Assembly: GCA_014237465.1 (NCBI GenBank)
Contig: JABZFM010000017.1
Span: forward strand, 1 to 64,000
Direction: 5' to 3'
Length of the DNA: 64,000 bases
Source: Desulfobacteraceae bacterium
GTDB taxonomy: Bacteria > Desulfobacterota > Desulfobacteria > Desulfobacterales > Desulfosalsimonadaceae
The notes beneath the pieces are model-generated. The model searched no databases. It had not been told where the DNA came from and worked only from the letters and a program-made list of their open reading frames with translations. A program made the position numbers and the translations under genes. Every line of letters starts with the position of its first letter. Positions within the stretch are counted from its first letter, which is position 1. Shown one piece after another: positions 42,498-52,928 of the stretch.

Positions 42498-43241
42498 ATG
42501 AAGGTTGTTTTTGATGAATTATTCCATTTTGTTTATTCCTCTGATCCCGCGTCTGCCCAAGGACGTATGGAATCAATTATTGCAGGTCTGCCAACCGATA
42601 CTGAATTTGTTGACGCTGAAGCGGCAACTATTGAACAACTTGAATTGGCACATACCACAGACCACATTAATGATGTTAAAAACGAAGGCGTTTACGATAT
42701 TGCAGCTTTGGCAGTCGGTGGTGCGATTCAGACAGCCAGGACCGGATTAAAGGAACCTTGTTTCGGCCTGATCCGGCCGCCCGGCCATCATGCGTCTGCT
42801 GAGTCTGCCTGGGGCTTCTGTTATTTTAACAATATGGCGGTGTCATTGCTGACTTTACGATCAGAATTTTTGATTAAAACCGCTTTTGTGCTGGATGTTG
42901 ACCTGCACTATGGTGATGGAACAGATAATATACTGGATGCGTTTGACTGGGTTAAAACATACAATCCGGTTAAAAATAATCGGGCGGAATATATTAATGA
43001 AGTTAAAGAGGTTCTTTCCATGATTAATGTGGATATCATCGGTATATCCGCCGGATTTGACAATCATAAGGATGACTGGGGCGGCCTTTTGTCTACGGAA
43101 GATTACTTTTTGATCGGGCGTATGGTCAAAGAAACCTGCAAAGCGTGCGGCGCCGGTTATTTTGCGTTGCTTGAAGGCGGATACAACCATAAGGTGCTGG
43201 GGCAAAATGTCACCGCATTGATTAATGGCATGTCAGTTTGA
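42498..43241 (+). CDS. Histone deacetylase-family (acetoin utilisation/APAH-like) deacetylase
   Basis: A class of arginase-fold zinc amidohydrolases that removes acetyl groups from lysines or acetylpolyamines. All signature motifs are present: LIRPPGHHA (catalytic His pair), DVDLHYGDGT (zinc-binding D and H), SAGFDNHKDDWGGLLS (zinc-binding Asp and the downstream loop) and ALLEGGYN. It is short (247 residues) because the usual insertion after DLHYGDGT is reduced. The ATG at 42498 has GAGG five bases upstream; the GTG 6 nt earlier is an alternative. It lies 37 nt before the SWIM gene, so the two may share a transcript. The substrate is unknown. Confidence 0.86.
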   Translation: MKVVFDELFHFVYSSDPASAQGRMESIIAGLPTDTEFVDAEAATIEQLELAHTTDHINDVKNEGVYDIAALAVGGAIQTARTGLKEPCFGLIRPPGHHASAESAWGFCYFNNMAVSLLTLRSEFLIKTAFVLDVDLHYGDGTDNILDAFDWVKTYNPVKNNRAEYINEVKEVLSMINVDIIGISAGFDNHKDDWGGLLSTEDYFLIGRMVKETCKACGAGYFALLEGGYNHKVLGQNVTALINGMSV

Positions 43242-43278
43242 GTTTTAAAAATTTTTATCAATCGTATTTTTGACGTCT

Positions 43279-43626
43279 ATGATTTCATCATACCATCGAT
43301 TTAGTGAATTAACATGGGTTGATCTGACATTGTGGGCAGGCAAAAAAATTGTTTCAGACGGCCGGGAATGCTTTCAGCGCAAAGAAGTCAGGGAGCTGTC
43401 TTTGACAAAAACTGGTGGTATTCTCGCATGGATCGATGCAGAAGAACTTTTTGCAACAAGGGTTGAATATGAAGAAGGGGAATTGTATTCGGAATGTACC
43501 TGTCATCCGATTGAAAATACATGTATACACTCGATTGCTGTTATCATTGAATTTATAGTGCATTTAAAGAAAAAAATTGATATCCCGCCTGCAAAATCAA
43601 ATGATCGTCGTTTTTTTCTTTTATAG
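43279..43626 (+). CDS. Small SWIM zinc-finger protein
   Basis: A 115-residue protein that is almost entirely one SWIM module. The fragment [18 protein letters not shown] has the CxCxnCxH zinc ligands (C, C, C, H). The N-terminal 40 residues ([21 protein letters not shown]) are a short amphipathic lead. SWIM domains bind DNA or proteins and usually occur inside SWI/SNF ATPases or MuDR transposases; here the module is alone. It lies between the HDAC-like gene and ispF, 40 nt ahead of ispF. The ATG at 43279 has no clear ribosome site. Confidence 0.6.
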   Translation: MISSYHRFSELTWVDLTLWAGKKIVSDGRECFQRKEVRELSLTKTGGILAWIDAEELFATRVEYEEGELYSECTCHPIENTCIHSIAVIIEFIVHLKKKIDIPPAKSNDRRFFLL

Positions 43627-43666
43627 ATTTTACCAAAAAAATTTAAAATTTATCGGGCTTGAAATA

Positions 43667-44134
43667 ATGCGCATTGGCCATGGATATGATGTTCATCGTT
43701 TTATTAAAGGAAGACCACTCTTTTTAGGAGGTGTTGAAATCCCATTTGAAAAAGGCCTTGATGGTCATTCGGATGCGGATGTTCTATTGCACGCATTGTG
43801 TGACGCGATTTTGGGCGCAGCCGGAATGGGCGATATCGGAATGCATTTTCCGGACACGGACACGGTATATAAAAATATCTACAGTCTCGAGCTTTTGAAA
43901 GAAACATGGAAAATCGTCAGGCCCCATTATTCTTCCATCATTAACATTGACACCACCATTTTTGCGCAAGAACCTAAAATTTTGCCGTATGCAGATAAAA
44001 TGAAAGACAAAATTGCATCAGCGCTCTCAATTTTTCCTAATCAGGTGAATATCAAAGCGACAACAACCGAAGGCTTGGGGTTTATCGGCAGAAAAGAAGG
44101 TATTGCCGCCATGTGTGTTGTACTTATTGATTGA
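43667..44134 (+). CDS. ispF: 2-C-methyl-D-erythritol 2,4-cyclodiphosphate synthase IspF
   Basis: Fifth enzyme of the non-mevalonate (MEP) isoprenoid pathway; converts CDP-ME-2-phosphate to MEcPP. The start is placed at [12 protein letters not shown], the usual N-terminus. Metal ligands Asp8 and His10 are in YDVHRF, and His42 is in [27 protein letters not shown]. The C-terminus [27 protein letters not shown] is typical. The 155-residue length is normal. Upstream is the SWIM gene and downstream is cysS, with a half-copy of the dispersed repeat occupying the 56-nt gap. ispD is not adjacent. Confidence 0.96.
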   Translation: MRIGHGYDVHRFIKGRPLFLGGVEIPFEKGLDGHSDADVLLHALCDAILGAAGMGDIGMHFPDTDTVYKNIYSLELLKETWKIVRPHYSSIINIDTTIFAQEPKILPYADKMKDKIASALSIFPNQVNIKATTTEGLGFIGRKEGIAAMCVVLID

Positions 44135-44145
44135 CGAGGCTTTAA

Positions 44146-44189
44146 AAGAGCGACGATTCCAAAATCCGACTTTTTACGGAGACATCATC
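44146..44189 (+). repeat. Right half-copy of the dispersed repeat, forming the cysS leader
   Basis: AAATCCGACTTTTTACGGAG at its core matches the right ends of the copies at 1716-1827 and 51198-51304, including the flanking GACATCATC. The left half (GATGGATTCGTAAAAAGTC) is missing. It ends one base before the cysS ATG and supplies CGGAGA as the ribosome-binding site. Confidence 0.65.
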
Positions 44190-44190
44190 C

Positions 44191-45690
44191 ATGACAATAA
44201 ATATTTATAATTCTTTAAATCGATCCAAGGAACCGTTTGAAACACTTGAACCCGGCCGTGTCAAAATGTATGTTTGCGGTCCGACTGTTTATGACTCCTG
44301 TCATATTGGTCATGCACGATCAGTCATTGTTTTTGACGTGATATATCGATATCTGACTGCTGTTGGATATGATGTCACATATGTGCGGAATTTTACGGAT
44401 ATTGATGATAAAATTATCAACCGGTCCAATGAACTCGGTGTTTCTCCGGAATCTCTTGCTGAAAAATATATTGACGAGTTCCATCATGATATGGACGCGT
44501 TAAATGTTTTACGGCCGACTTTAGAACCCCGGGCAACGGATCATATTGATCATATTATCAGGATCATTGAAATACTCATGGATAAAAAATATGCATACGC
44601 TTCCGACGGCGATGTGTTTTTTTCGGTTGATTTGTTTAAAGGCTATGGGAAGCTTTCCGGTCGGAAACTCGATGATATGGTCGCCGGTGCGCGTGTTGAC
44701 GTTGATCAGCGGAAAAAAAATCCATTTGATTTTGTATTGTGGAAAGCCTCAAAACCCAATGAACCTTTCTGGGACAGTCCCTGGGGGAAGGGCCGGCCGG
44801 GCTGGCATATTGAATGTTCGGCAATGAGTGAAGATTATCTGGGCGCCAGTTTTGATATCCATGGTGGTGGCAAGGACTTGATTTTTCCTCACCATGAAAA
44901 TGAAATCGCGCAATCAGAAGCAGCATTTGGTAAGACATTTGTAAGATTTTGGATTCATAATGGCTTTGTAAATATTAATCACGAGAAAATGTCAAAATCC
45001 CTGGGCAATTTTTTAATGATAAAAGATATTGTTAAAGAATATCACCCGGAAGCGATTCGTCTTTTTCTCCTTTCCCACCATTACAGGTCTCCGGTTGATT
45101 TTACAGACCAGGCAATCAAAAATGTGGCCTCCGGTCTGGACAAGATATACGCACTTCTTGACAGAGCTGAAAAATATCTGGGATCCCTGCCGGATGTGAA
45201 CTCCAACTATCATAAAGACGTAATAGCCTCTCAAAAAGATTTCTGGGTGCTTTTCTGTGATGCCATGAATGACGATTTTAATACAGCCCAGGGGATCGGC
45301 GTGCTGTTTGATGCTGTTCGAAGCTTAAACAGGCTCCTTGATCAATTGGATCAATCGGATCAAACAAATGAAACTGATCAAACGAATCAATCCGATGATA
45401 TTCAGAACCGTCAAATCATACACAATGAATGCCTCAATATTTTAAAAATGGGCGATATCCTTGGCCTGTTAACAGTTTCTCCGGGTGCATATTTCCAGCA
45501 GAAAAAAGAAAGCGTTATTACTAAAAAATCATTTGATGCTGAAATGATCGAGGCCATGATTCAGGAACGCCAGGATGCCCGTAAGGCAAAGGATTTTAAA
45601 AAGGCAGATGAAGTCAGAGACCGGCTGAAGGAAATGAATATTGAAATTGAGGACCGCCCGGAAGGAACAATCTGGAAGGTTCTGTCATAG
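44191..45690 (+). CDS. cysS: Cysteine--tRNA ligase CysS
   Basis: Class I aminoacyl-tRNA synthetase that charges tRNA-Cys. The HIGH motif is at residues 38-41 (DSCHIGHARS), KMSKS at 266-270 (NHEKMSKSLGN), and the zinc Cys site uses C29, C209, H234-H235 region and Glu (GWHIECSAMS, FPHHENEIAQSEA). The 499-residue length is normal. Residues 384-406 form a low-complexity Asp/Gln/Asn/Thr-rich insert encoded by near-tandem repeats. The start ATG uses a ribosome site inside the dispersed repeat half-copy. A perfect 16-nt palindrome (TGTCATAGCTATGACA) spans the stop codon. Confidence 0.96.
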   Translation: MTINIYNSLNRSKEPFETLEPGRVKMYVCGPTVYDSCHIGHARSVIVFDVIYRYLTAVGYDVTYVRNFTDIDDKIINRSNELGVSPESLAEKYIDEFHHDMDALNVLRPTLEPRATDHIDHIIRIIEILMDKKYAYASDGDVFFSVDLFKGYGKLSGRKLDDMVAGARVDVDQRKKNPFDFVLWKASKPNEPFWDSPWGKGRPGWHIECSAMSEDYLGASFDIHGGGKDLIFPHHENEIAQSEAAFGKTFVRFWIHNGFVNINHEKMSKSLGNFLMIKDIVKEYHPEAIRLFLLSHHYRSPVDFTDQAIKNVASGLDKIYALLDRAEKYLGSLPDVNSNYHKDVIASQKDFWVLFCDAMNDDFNTAQGIGVLFDAVRSLNRLLDQLDQSDQTNETDQTNQSDDIQNRQIIHNECLNILKMGDILGLLTVSPGAYFQQKKESVITKKSFDAEMIEAMIQERQDARKAKDFKKADEVRDRLKEMNIEIEDRPEGTIWKVLS

Positions 45691-46033
45691 CTATGACATA
45701 TAATCTGCTATTGCTGTTTTAGATAAAACTTAAGTGATTCAAAAAATCAAAGTTTAATCAATGAATAGTCTATCAGTCAATACGCTACTTTAAAAGTTAA
45801 ACTTCCAATCGCCAACGTTTAACTTCCAGACTGGTATTCGATCAATTCTTAGTGTTTTTTTCTGAAGTTCAAATGCGGATCGTAAAAATTTGATTTATTT
45901 TTCCACTTTATTTTTCGTATTATAAAAATGAGCGAAGCGATATCCGTTTTCGACGTTCGATGTTGGACGTTGAATGTTAATTTTTTCCATTTTTTTCCGG
46001 TTTGTCCGGGTTAGGTTTTAATATACACGTATC
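45691..46033. other. Intergenic region between cysS and uvrB
   Basis: About 340 nt with no supported gene. It begins in the palindrome at the cysS stop (45683-45698). A degenerate 14-nt tandem repeat lies at 45952-45979. AAACTTCCAATCGCCAACGT followed by TTAACTTCCAGA near 45797-45832 gives another imperfect direct repeat. uvrB has no strong ribosome site. Confidence 0.5.
45952..45979. repeat. Two tandem 14-nt units GACGTT(C/G)(G/A)ATGTT(G/A)
   Basis: GACGTTCGATGTTG is followed directly by GACGTTGAATGTTA, differing at three positions. Degenerate strings of this GTTCGATGTTGGACGTT kind recur in intergenic spaces of Desulfobacterota genomes, but only this one stretch occurs in the window. Confidence 0.45.
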
Positions 46034-48043
46034 ATGTCGCGATTTAACTTAGTTTCCGAAATGACCCCAAAAGGTGATCAGGCGAATGCCATCAGCGCTT
46101 TGAGCAAGGGCGTTATGGAAGGCAAAAAAAACCAGGTGATACTCGGAGTTACCGGATCCGGGAAAACGTTTACAATGGCCAACATCATACAGGAAGTTCA
46201 AAAACCTACGCTGGTGCTGGCTCCGAACAAAACACTGGCTGCTCAGCTGTATAATGAGTTTAAAACCCTGTTTCCGGATAACGCGGTGGAATATTTTGTC
46301 AGTTATTATGATTACTATCAGCCGGAAGCGTATATTCCTGTTTCCGATACCTATATCCAGAAGGACTCCTCGATCAATGAAATGATTGATAAAATGAGGC
46401 ATTCTTCGACCCGATCGGTTTTATCCAGGCCGGATGTCATTGTGGTTGCCAGTGTCTCATGTATTTTCGGCTTAGGGGCACCGGAAGATTATATTGCCAT
46501 GCGCCTTGAACTTGAAAATGGCATGGAATTTTCAAGAGAGCAGTTGCTGACGCGTCTGGTGGATATTCAATATGAACGTAATGATACGGATTTCTATCGG
46601 GGTATTTTTCGTGTCAGGGGAGACCGTGTTGAAGTTTATCCGGCTTATGAAGAAAACACTGCTGTCCGCATCGAGTTTTTCGGTGATATGATCGATGGAC
46701 TTGTTGAGATTGATCCGCTCACCGGAAATAAGAAGAAATCTTTGAACCGTTTAATTCTCTATCCGGCTAGTCACTATGTCACCCGGCAACGTACCCGAAA
46801 ACGGGTCATTGAAGTGGTGAATGAAGAATTAAAAGACCGTATCGATTATTTTGTTAAAGCAAATAAATTAATTGAGGCGCAACGGATTGAAGAGCGAACA
46901 AATTTTGATCTGGAAATGATCCAGGAGATCGGCTACTGCAATGGTATTGAAAATTATTCCCGGCACCTCACCGGACGTGCGGCAGGAGAGCCGCCACCGA
47001 CGTTGCTGGATTATTTTCCGGATGATTACCTGGTCTTTATTGATGAAAGCCACATTGCGCTTCCGCAATTGCGGGGAATGTATAAGGGAGACCGATCCCG
47101 CAAGGAAACTCTGGTGGGATTCGGATTCAGACTGCCGTCGGCACTTGACAACCGGCCGTTAAGGTTTGACGAATTCAAATCTCGTGTTTCTCAGCTGATT
47201 TATGTCTCAGCAACACCGGCTGATTATGAACTTGAAATCAGTGATGGTTCAATTGTCGAGCAGATTGTCCGGCCCACCGGTTTAATTGACCCGACAATTG
47301 AATTCCGTGATGCGAAAAAGCAGGTGGACGATTTATTTGAAGAAATTCAGCTTCGGATTGATAAAAATGAAAGGGTTCTTGTCACCACTTTGACTAAGCG
47401 GATGGCAGAAGATTTAACGGATTATTATTCCGAACTCGGCATAGAGGTCCGATATCTTCATTCTGATATTAAAACACTTGAGCGCCTTGAAATAATTCAG
47501 GACCTGCGGACCGGAGAGTTTGATGTGCTGATCGGCATCAATCTCCTTCGTGAAGGCCTTGATATCCCTGAAGTTTCTTTAGTGGCAATTCTGGATGCAG
47601 ACAAAGAAGGCTTTCTGCGTTCCGCCCGTTCCTTAATACAGATCTGTGGCCGTGCATCACGAAATATTAACGGCAAAGTTCTGATGTTTGCAGATGGTGT
47701 TACCTCTTCCATGCAGATGGCTTTTGATGAAACCGCTCGCCGGAGAAAAATTCAGGAAAAATATAATCGCGAGCACAATATTATTCCCATGACGGTTAAA
47801 AAGGAAATTTCTTCCGCCTTAATTTCAGAGTTTTATCCTAAATCAGACCGCCAGTTGTTTCAGGTTGAGGAAAAACAAGCAAATTATGCATCATATGAGA
47901 ACCTGGAAAGTCAGATCGCATCCCTTGAAAAGCTGATGAATGCAGCGGCAAAGGAACTTCAGTTTGAAAAAGCCGCTGAACTCAGGGACCGCATCAGGGA
48001 ATTGAAAGAATTAATTATTTTTGATTTTGAGACAAGTTTTTAA
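46034..48043 (+). CDS. uvrB: Excinuclease ABC subunit B UvrB
   Basis: DNA helicase-like subunit of nucleotide excision repair. Walker [16 protein letters not shown] is at about 37-51, the DNA-gripping beta-hairpin region is [13 protein letters not shown], Walker B is VFIDESH, and the helicase motif VI is [15 protein letters not shown]. The C-terminal UVR domain ([28 protein letters not shown]) contacts UvrC. The 669-residue length is normal. The uvrC gene starts 17 nt after its stop, so the two are an operon. No clear ribosome site precedes the ATG; the leader is AT-rich. Confidence 0.97.
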   Translation: MSRFNLVSEMTPKGDQANAISALSKGVMEGKKNQVILGVTGSGKTFTMANIIQEVQKPTLVLAPNKTLAAQLYNEFKTLFPDNAVEYFVSYYDYYQPEAYIPVSDTYIQKDSSINEMIDKMRHSSTRSVLSRPDVIVVASVSCIFGLGAPEDYIAMRLELENGMEFSREQLLTRLVDIQYERNDTDFYRGIFRVRGDRVEVYPAYEENTAVRIEFFGDMIDGLVEIDPLTGNKKKSLNRLILYPASHYVTRQRTRKRVIEVVNEELKDRIDYFVKANKLIEAQRIEERTNFDLEMIQEIGYCNGIENYSRHLTGRAAGEPPPTLLDYFPDDYLVFIDESHIALPQLRGMYKGDRSRKETLVGFGFRLPSALDNRPLRFDEFKSRVSQLIYVSATPADYELEISDGSIVEQIVRPTGLIDPTIEFRDAKKQVDDLFEEIQLRIDKNERVLVTTLTKRMAEDLTDYYSELGIEVRYLHSDIKTLERLEIIQDLRTGEFDVLIGINLLREGLDIPEVSLVAILDADKEGFLRSARSLIQICGRASRNINGKVLMFADGVTSSMQMAFDETARRRKIQEKYNREHNIIPMTVKKEISSALISEFYPKSDRQLFQVEEKQANYASYENLESQIASLEKLMNAAAKELQFEKAAELRDRIRELKELIIFDFETSF

Positions 48044-48060
48044 AGAAACAACAAACGCCC

Positions 48061-49896
48061 ATGGATAAAAACCTTTCAGATAAACTGCATTCTGTTTCAT
48101 CAGGTCCGGGTGTATATCTGATGAAAGATAATAATGCCAAGGTCATTTATGTTGGAAAAGCTGCTAATTTGAAAAAGCGGCTGGCGTCCTATTTTGTCCG
48201 GGCATCACATCATGATTTAAAAACAGGCGTTTTGGTCAAAAAAATCTCATTTTTGGAAACCATTGTTACCTTTTCAGAAAAAGAAGCCCTGATACTTGAA
48301 TCCACCCTGATCAAACGTTATAAGCCACGTTATAATGTTATTTTAAAAGATGACAAACGATATCCTTGCCTTCGAATCGCAGTTAAAAGTGATTATCCCT
48401 GCCTACAGATTGTCCGAAAAATAAAAAAGGATGATGCTGTTTATTTCGGGCCGTACGCTTCTGCCGGTGCTGTGCGCCATACCTTAAAATTGATAAATAA
48501 AACATTTAAACTTCGCAAATGTATTTCCAAACAGGTCAAACCGCGGTCCAGGCCATGCCTTAATTATCAAATGGGGTTATGCCTCGCCCCCTGCTGTTAT
48601 GATGTTAATAAACAGATGTATAACAAAATCGTAACTGAAGTCCGGATGTTTTTAAACGGTCAAATCCATGACCTGGTAAAAAAATTAAAGGATGAAATGA
48701 TAGCAGCAGCCCGAATAGAAGAATTTGAAAATGCGGCAAAGTTAAGGGATAAAATATTTGCTCTGGAAAAAACTGTTGAAAAACAAATTGCCGTTACCAC
48801 GGATTTTGTGGATCGGGATGTCATCGGTATTACCGGAAATGATATGTATACCGTTGTCGTCGTGTTGTTAATCAGAAAAGGCTTCTTACAGGGGGTGAGG
48901 CACTTTACGTTTAAGGATTCAATTTCGTCTGTCCATGAAATAATTGATGCATTTGTCAAACAATATTATTGGAATTCCAATTTTATACCCAAGGAAATTT
49001 TACTCCCCGTAAAGCTTTCAGATACAGCAGTTTATAAAGAATGGCTTTCCAGCATCAAAGAATCGAAAGTCAATATTCTGGTTCCGAAAAAGGGAAATAA
49101 AGTCCGCCTGATTGCCATGGCTCGTGATAATGCGGAATCACAATTAAACAAGATGGTCGACGAGTTATCCGCCCAAGCCGATCTAATAAACAGACTTCAG
49201 GAAAAATTGCGGCTTCGTTGTCTTCCCCATCGGATTGAATGTTTTGATAATTCAGGCATGATGGGCAAAAATCTGGTTGCCGGTATGGTGGTCTATGTTG
49301 ACGGCAAACCGGAAAAAAAATATTATCGCCGGTATACCATTAAATCAGTCGACCTTCAGGATGATTATGCCTGCATGAAAGAGGTCATTGAAAGACGCTT
49401 TAAGAAAAATAATCTCAATAATGATTTACCGGAACTGTTAATCGTGGACGGCGGGAAAGGACAGTTAAATATTGCGATAGATGTTCTGGAAAAATTAAAT
49501 TTTAAAAATGCATTTGACGTGATCGGAATCGCAAAAAAAGACATCCAAAGAAAAGAAACTCAGGATAAGATATACAAACCCGGCAGAGTCAATCCGGTTA
49601 ATTTTGGAAAGGATGTTGAAATACTGTATTTCCTTCAACGCATACGGGATGAGGCCCATAGATATGCGATATCTTTTCACCGGCAGAAAAGGTCAAAAAC
49701 CGCTTTGCGTTCAAGCCTTGACTCCATCCCAGGAATCGGTAAAAAACGCAAAGCGGCATTGTTAAAAAAATTTTCAAGCTTCAAAAGGCTCATGCAGGCA
49801 TCAGTTGATGAAATTGCCGATGTGCCCGGCATGAATCAAAAAGTTGCACAGACCGTTCAAACGGCTTTAAGCAATTCTAATAAACCGTCTAAATGA
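48061..49896 (+). CDS. uvrC: Excinuclease ABC subunit C UvrC
   Basis: Dual-incision nuclease of nucleotide excision repair. An N-terminal GIY-YIG domain (GPGVYLMKDNNAKVIYVGKA, about 15-35), a central UVR domain (EFENAAKLRDKIFALEK), an RNase H-like C-terminal endonuclease domain (ECFDNSG, VDGGKGQL) and a helix-hairpin-helix pair (LDSIPGIGKKRKAALLKKFSS, IADVPGMNQKVA) are all in order. The 611-residue length is normal. It is co-transcribed with uvrB. Its TGA abuts the TAA of the convergent mdh gene with no spacer. Confidence 0.97.
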   Translation: MDKNLSDKLHSVSSGPGVYLMKDNNAKVIYVGKAANLKKRLASYFVRASHHDLKTGVLVKKISFLETIVTFSEKEALILESTLIKRYKPRYNVILKDDKRYPCLRIAVKSDYPCLQIVRKIKKDDAVYFGPYASAGAVRHTLKLINKTFKLRKCISKQVKPRSRPCLNYQMGLCLAPCCYDVNKQMYNKIVTEVRMFLNGQIHDLVKKLKDEMIAAARIEEFENAAKLRDKIFALEKTVEKQIAVTTDFVDRDVIGITGNDMYTVVVVLLIRKGFLQGVRHFTFKDSISSVHEIIDAFVKQYYWNSNFIPKEILLPVKLSDTAVYKEWLSSIKESKVNILVPKKGNKVRLIAMARDNAESQLNKMVDELSAQADLINRLQEKLRLRCLPHRIECFDNSGMMGKNLVAGMVVYVDGKPEKKYYRRYTIKSVDLQDDYACMKEVIERRFKKNNLNNDLPELLIVDGGKGQLNIAIDVLEKLNFKNAFDVIGIAKKDIQRKETQDKIYKPGRVNPVNFGKDVEILYFLQRIRDEAHRYAISFHRQKRSKTALRSSLDSIPGIGKKRKAALLKKFSSFKRLMQASVDEIADVPGMNQKVAQTVQTALSNSNKPSK

Positions 49897-50844
<948 letters not shown>

Positions 50845-50914
50845 TCAATTTTTAATGCAGTATTAACCATTAAACTGAGAATTTATATTAACTGTAAGTA
50901 TGCATTACTTATAT

Positions 50915-50943
50915 ATGTTATTATGTCAATAGTTTTTTGTCAA
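50915..50943 (-). promoter_or_regulatory. Sigma70-type promoter for mdh
   Basis: On the minus strand, TTGACA (50943-50938) is followed after 17 nt by TAACAT (50920-50915), giving a start near 50908 and a leader of about 80 nt. A second TTGACA lies within the spacer. Confidence 0.45.
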
Positions 50944-51197
50944 TAATTATAATTACTTGATATTTTAATATAAAATTAATACACGACAGTGTAAGCATCG
51001 CTTACTTAAAGCGTAGTTGCCGTATCACTGCTTTTGAAAGACATGCTAAAATACCATACTTGACAATATTTATGAATATAGGTATTTAACTATAGAGGAA
51101 GATTAACATATTTAATATAATCAACTCCAGTAAAAACGGTTGCCATAATAGAAAATATAAACCTATTTCTTCTTTTCAATTTTTTAATCCAAAACTT

Positions 51198-51304
51198 GAT
51201 GGATTCGTAAAAAGTCAAACAACGGCTATTTATTGTTTTTTGTCATCAATAAATTCATACGGTTAAAAAAACAATTTTTCCCCAATCCGACTTTTTACGG
51301 AGAC
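51198..51304. repeat. Full copy (about 107 bp) of the dispersed element
   Basis: It starts with GATGGATTCGTAAAAAGTC, identical over 19 nt to the copy at 1716, and ends AATCCGACTTTTTACGGAGAC. The arms GTAAAAAGTC and GACTTTTTAC are perfect inverted repeats. The interior differs from the first copy at many positions while keeping its length. It lies just ahead of the truncated sensor gene. Confidence 0.8.
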
Positions 51305-51329
51305 AACAAACTTGAACAGTTAATAAAGA

Positions 51330-51818
51330 ATGAGTTTAAAAAACACCATAATGATAGATAAAACGACTGTTCAATCAATATCATCCCGACAAAGTAAATT
51401 CAAAAGACGAACCATAACAAAAGATTTAACGATCAGTCTTGTTTTGATCGTTATTACCGTGTCAATGATTGCGATCGGTTCCCATTATTTTTATGCCTCC
51501 GTAACTGAAGAACAAAGGCTTGAACAGATTGCCGACGAATACCAGTCTTATTTGATTGAAAGTCTTGAATTGCCCATCTGGACATTGGATCGCAAAATAT
51601 CAGCAAAAATCGCAGAATCATATTTTAACAATGAATTGGTTGAAATGATTCAGGTCAGTGAAAAGTTTTATGATTCAAACCGTTTCCTTTATAATAAAAT
51701 AGTTTTTGATAAATCAAAATCAAATAAATCAGATTTGATTATTCGGGAATTTCAGATTCGTCATAACGGAAGAAGCATCGGCAATGTAAATTATATTGAA
51801 CTTTCAGAAGGTGTTTAG
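51330..51818 (+). CDS. Orphan membrane sensor domain, truncated sensor protein
   Basis: A 162-residue protein. A basic N-terminal tail leads into one transmembrane helix (about residues 33-52: ISLVLIVITVSMIAIGSHYF) and then a periplasmic segment (EEQRLEQIADEYQSYLIESLELPIWTLDRKISAKIAES). That segment resembles the extracytoplasmic input domain of sensor kinases and GGDEF proteins, where a second transmembrane helix and output domain should follow NVNYIELSEG. Here the frame ends at once. No output domain is found in the next 120 nt. It is probably the remnant of a truncated gene, although the protein is still open and may bind its ligand. Confidence 0.6.
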   Translation: MSLKNTIMIDKTTVQSISSRQSKFKRRTITKDLTISLVLIVITVSMIAIGSHYFYASVTEEQRLEQIADEYQSYLIESLELPIWTLDRKISAKIAESYFNNELVEMIQVSEKFYDSNRFLYNKIVFDKSKSNKSDLIIREFQIRHNGRSIGNVNYIELSEGV

Positions 51819-51938
51819 TCTCATCGGTTTATTTATAATATGTAATATATCGTTCATTATTCAGTTTTTTTGTTCAATCAATAGCCCTAATATGCTATAG
51901 AGCAATAATTATAGTAAATTTTAATCGGGACATATCAG

Positions 51939-52856
51939 ATGGATCTTGGGGAGAAAATAAAAAAATATTTCAAGGAGGCGGAACTCTATAGGTCACATGG
52001 ATTGCTGGTAGACGCTCTTGAAAAATATAAATCAGTTGAAGGTCTTGTCAAATCAACCCGGACCATTCGAAACCAACAGGGAATTCTGAAACAAATTGCA
52101 TTAAAGATCGAATTAACAAGCAAAAAAATTCAAAAATCGGATGGACCGAAAACAACGCCTGAAGTAGCCGAAGACGCTCAATCGCTTATGAAAGAGATGT
52201 TCAGCTTTGATGATCCTGAGGCAAAAGGGTCATCGGCTTTAGGGGGAGCAATCGCTCTGGCCAAATTCGGGCAATATGATAAAGCCATTGAAGAGTTGAA
52301 TCGATTGCTCGAGTATGACAGCCTCCGCCTTGATGCGGCAAAAAATATTCTCTGGTGTTGGATTCAGCAAAATTATACGGATTATGCTGTGTCGCTTTAT
52401 CAAAAATGGCGCAAGACCAAATTATTTCCGCCAGAAGAAGCTGATTCCATACAAAGTTATTTTAATGAACTGATGGATAAAGCAGGAGTTGACCACGAAA
52501 TTGATGAACTGGAATCTCAACGGACCGTTGAACCGGATTCGGAAATAGATGATGATGAAATCCTGGATATCAGTTCTGTCAGGTTTGTTTTGCCAAGAGG
52601 GCCAAAGGAAGGCGAAAAAATTGAACTGGAAATTAGCTTCCAGTCGGGAAAATACATTCGAATGATAATTTCCAGAAGGGAAAAGGATCTGATTGACAGT
52701 ATAAATCCCGGTGATCTGCTCAAGGAGATTATGTTCTATTCTCCGGTAGCCATATTCTCCGGAGAAGGATATGTTTCATCTAAAAATGAAATAGATGCAG
52801 GTCCGAAAAAAGGTGATTACAGCCTTGAAATTAAAATCATTAAGATTGTTTCATAA
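51939..52856 (+). CDS. TPR-like protein upstream of an MglA-like GTPase
   Basis: A 305-residue soluble protein. The first 60 residues and residues about 95-190 are helical repeats resembling TPRs (YRSHGLLVDALEKYKSVEGL, KFGQYDKAIEELNRLLEYDS). An acidic linker (EPDSEIDDDEILD, about 195-210) separates a C-terminal beta-rich domain (about 212-305, ISSVRFVLPRGPKEGEKIEL to SLEIKIIKI), which I cannot assign; a PilZ-like fold is possible. Close spacing (72 nt) to the MglA-like GTPase suggests a partner or scaffold. No start alternatives stand out. Confidence 0.65.
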   Translation: MDLGEKIKKYFKEAELYRSHGLLVDALEKYKSVEGLVKSTRTIRNQQGILKQIALKIELTSKKIQKSDGPKTTPEVAEDAQSLMKEMFSFDDPEAKGSSALGGAIALAKFGQYDKAIEELNRLLEYDSLRLDAAKNILWCWIQQNYTDYAVSLYQKWRKTKLFPPEEADSIQSYFNELMDKAGVDHEIDELESQRTVEPDSEIDDDEILDISSVRFVLPRGPKEGEKIELEISFQSGKYIRMIISRREKDLIDSINPGDLLKEIMFYSPVAIFSGEGYVSSKNEIDAGPKKGDYSLEIKIIKIVS

Positions 52857-52928
52857 TGTTTTGAATTCTGCAATCGTTAGGTTCTCAAAGAAAATTAAAT
52901 TTCATAATGGATTTTTTTGGAGTTGAAA

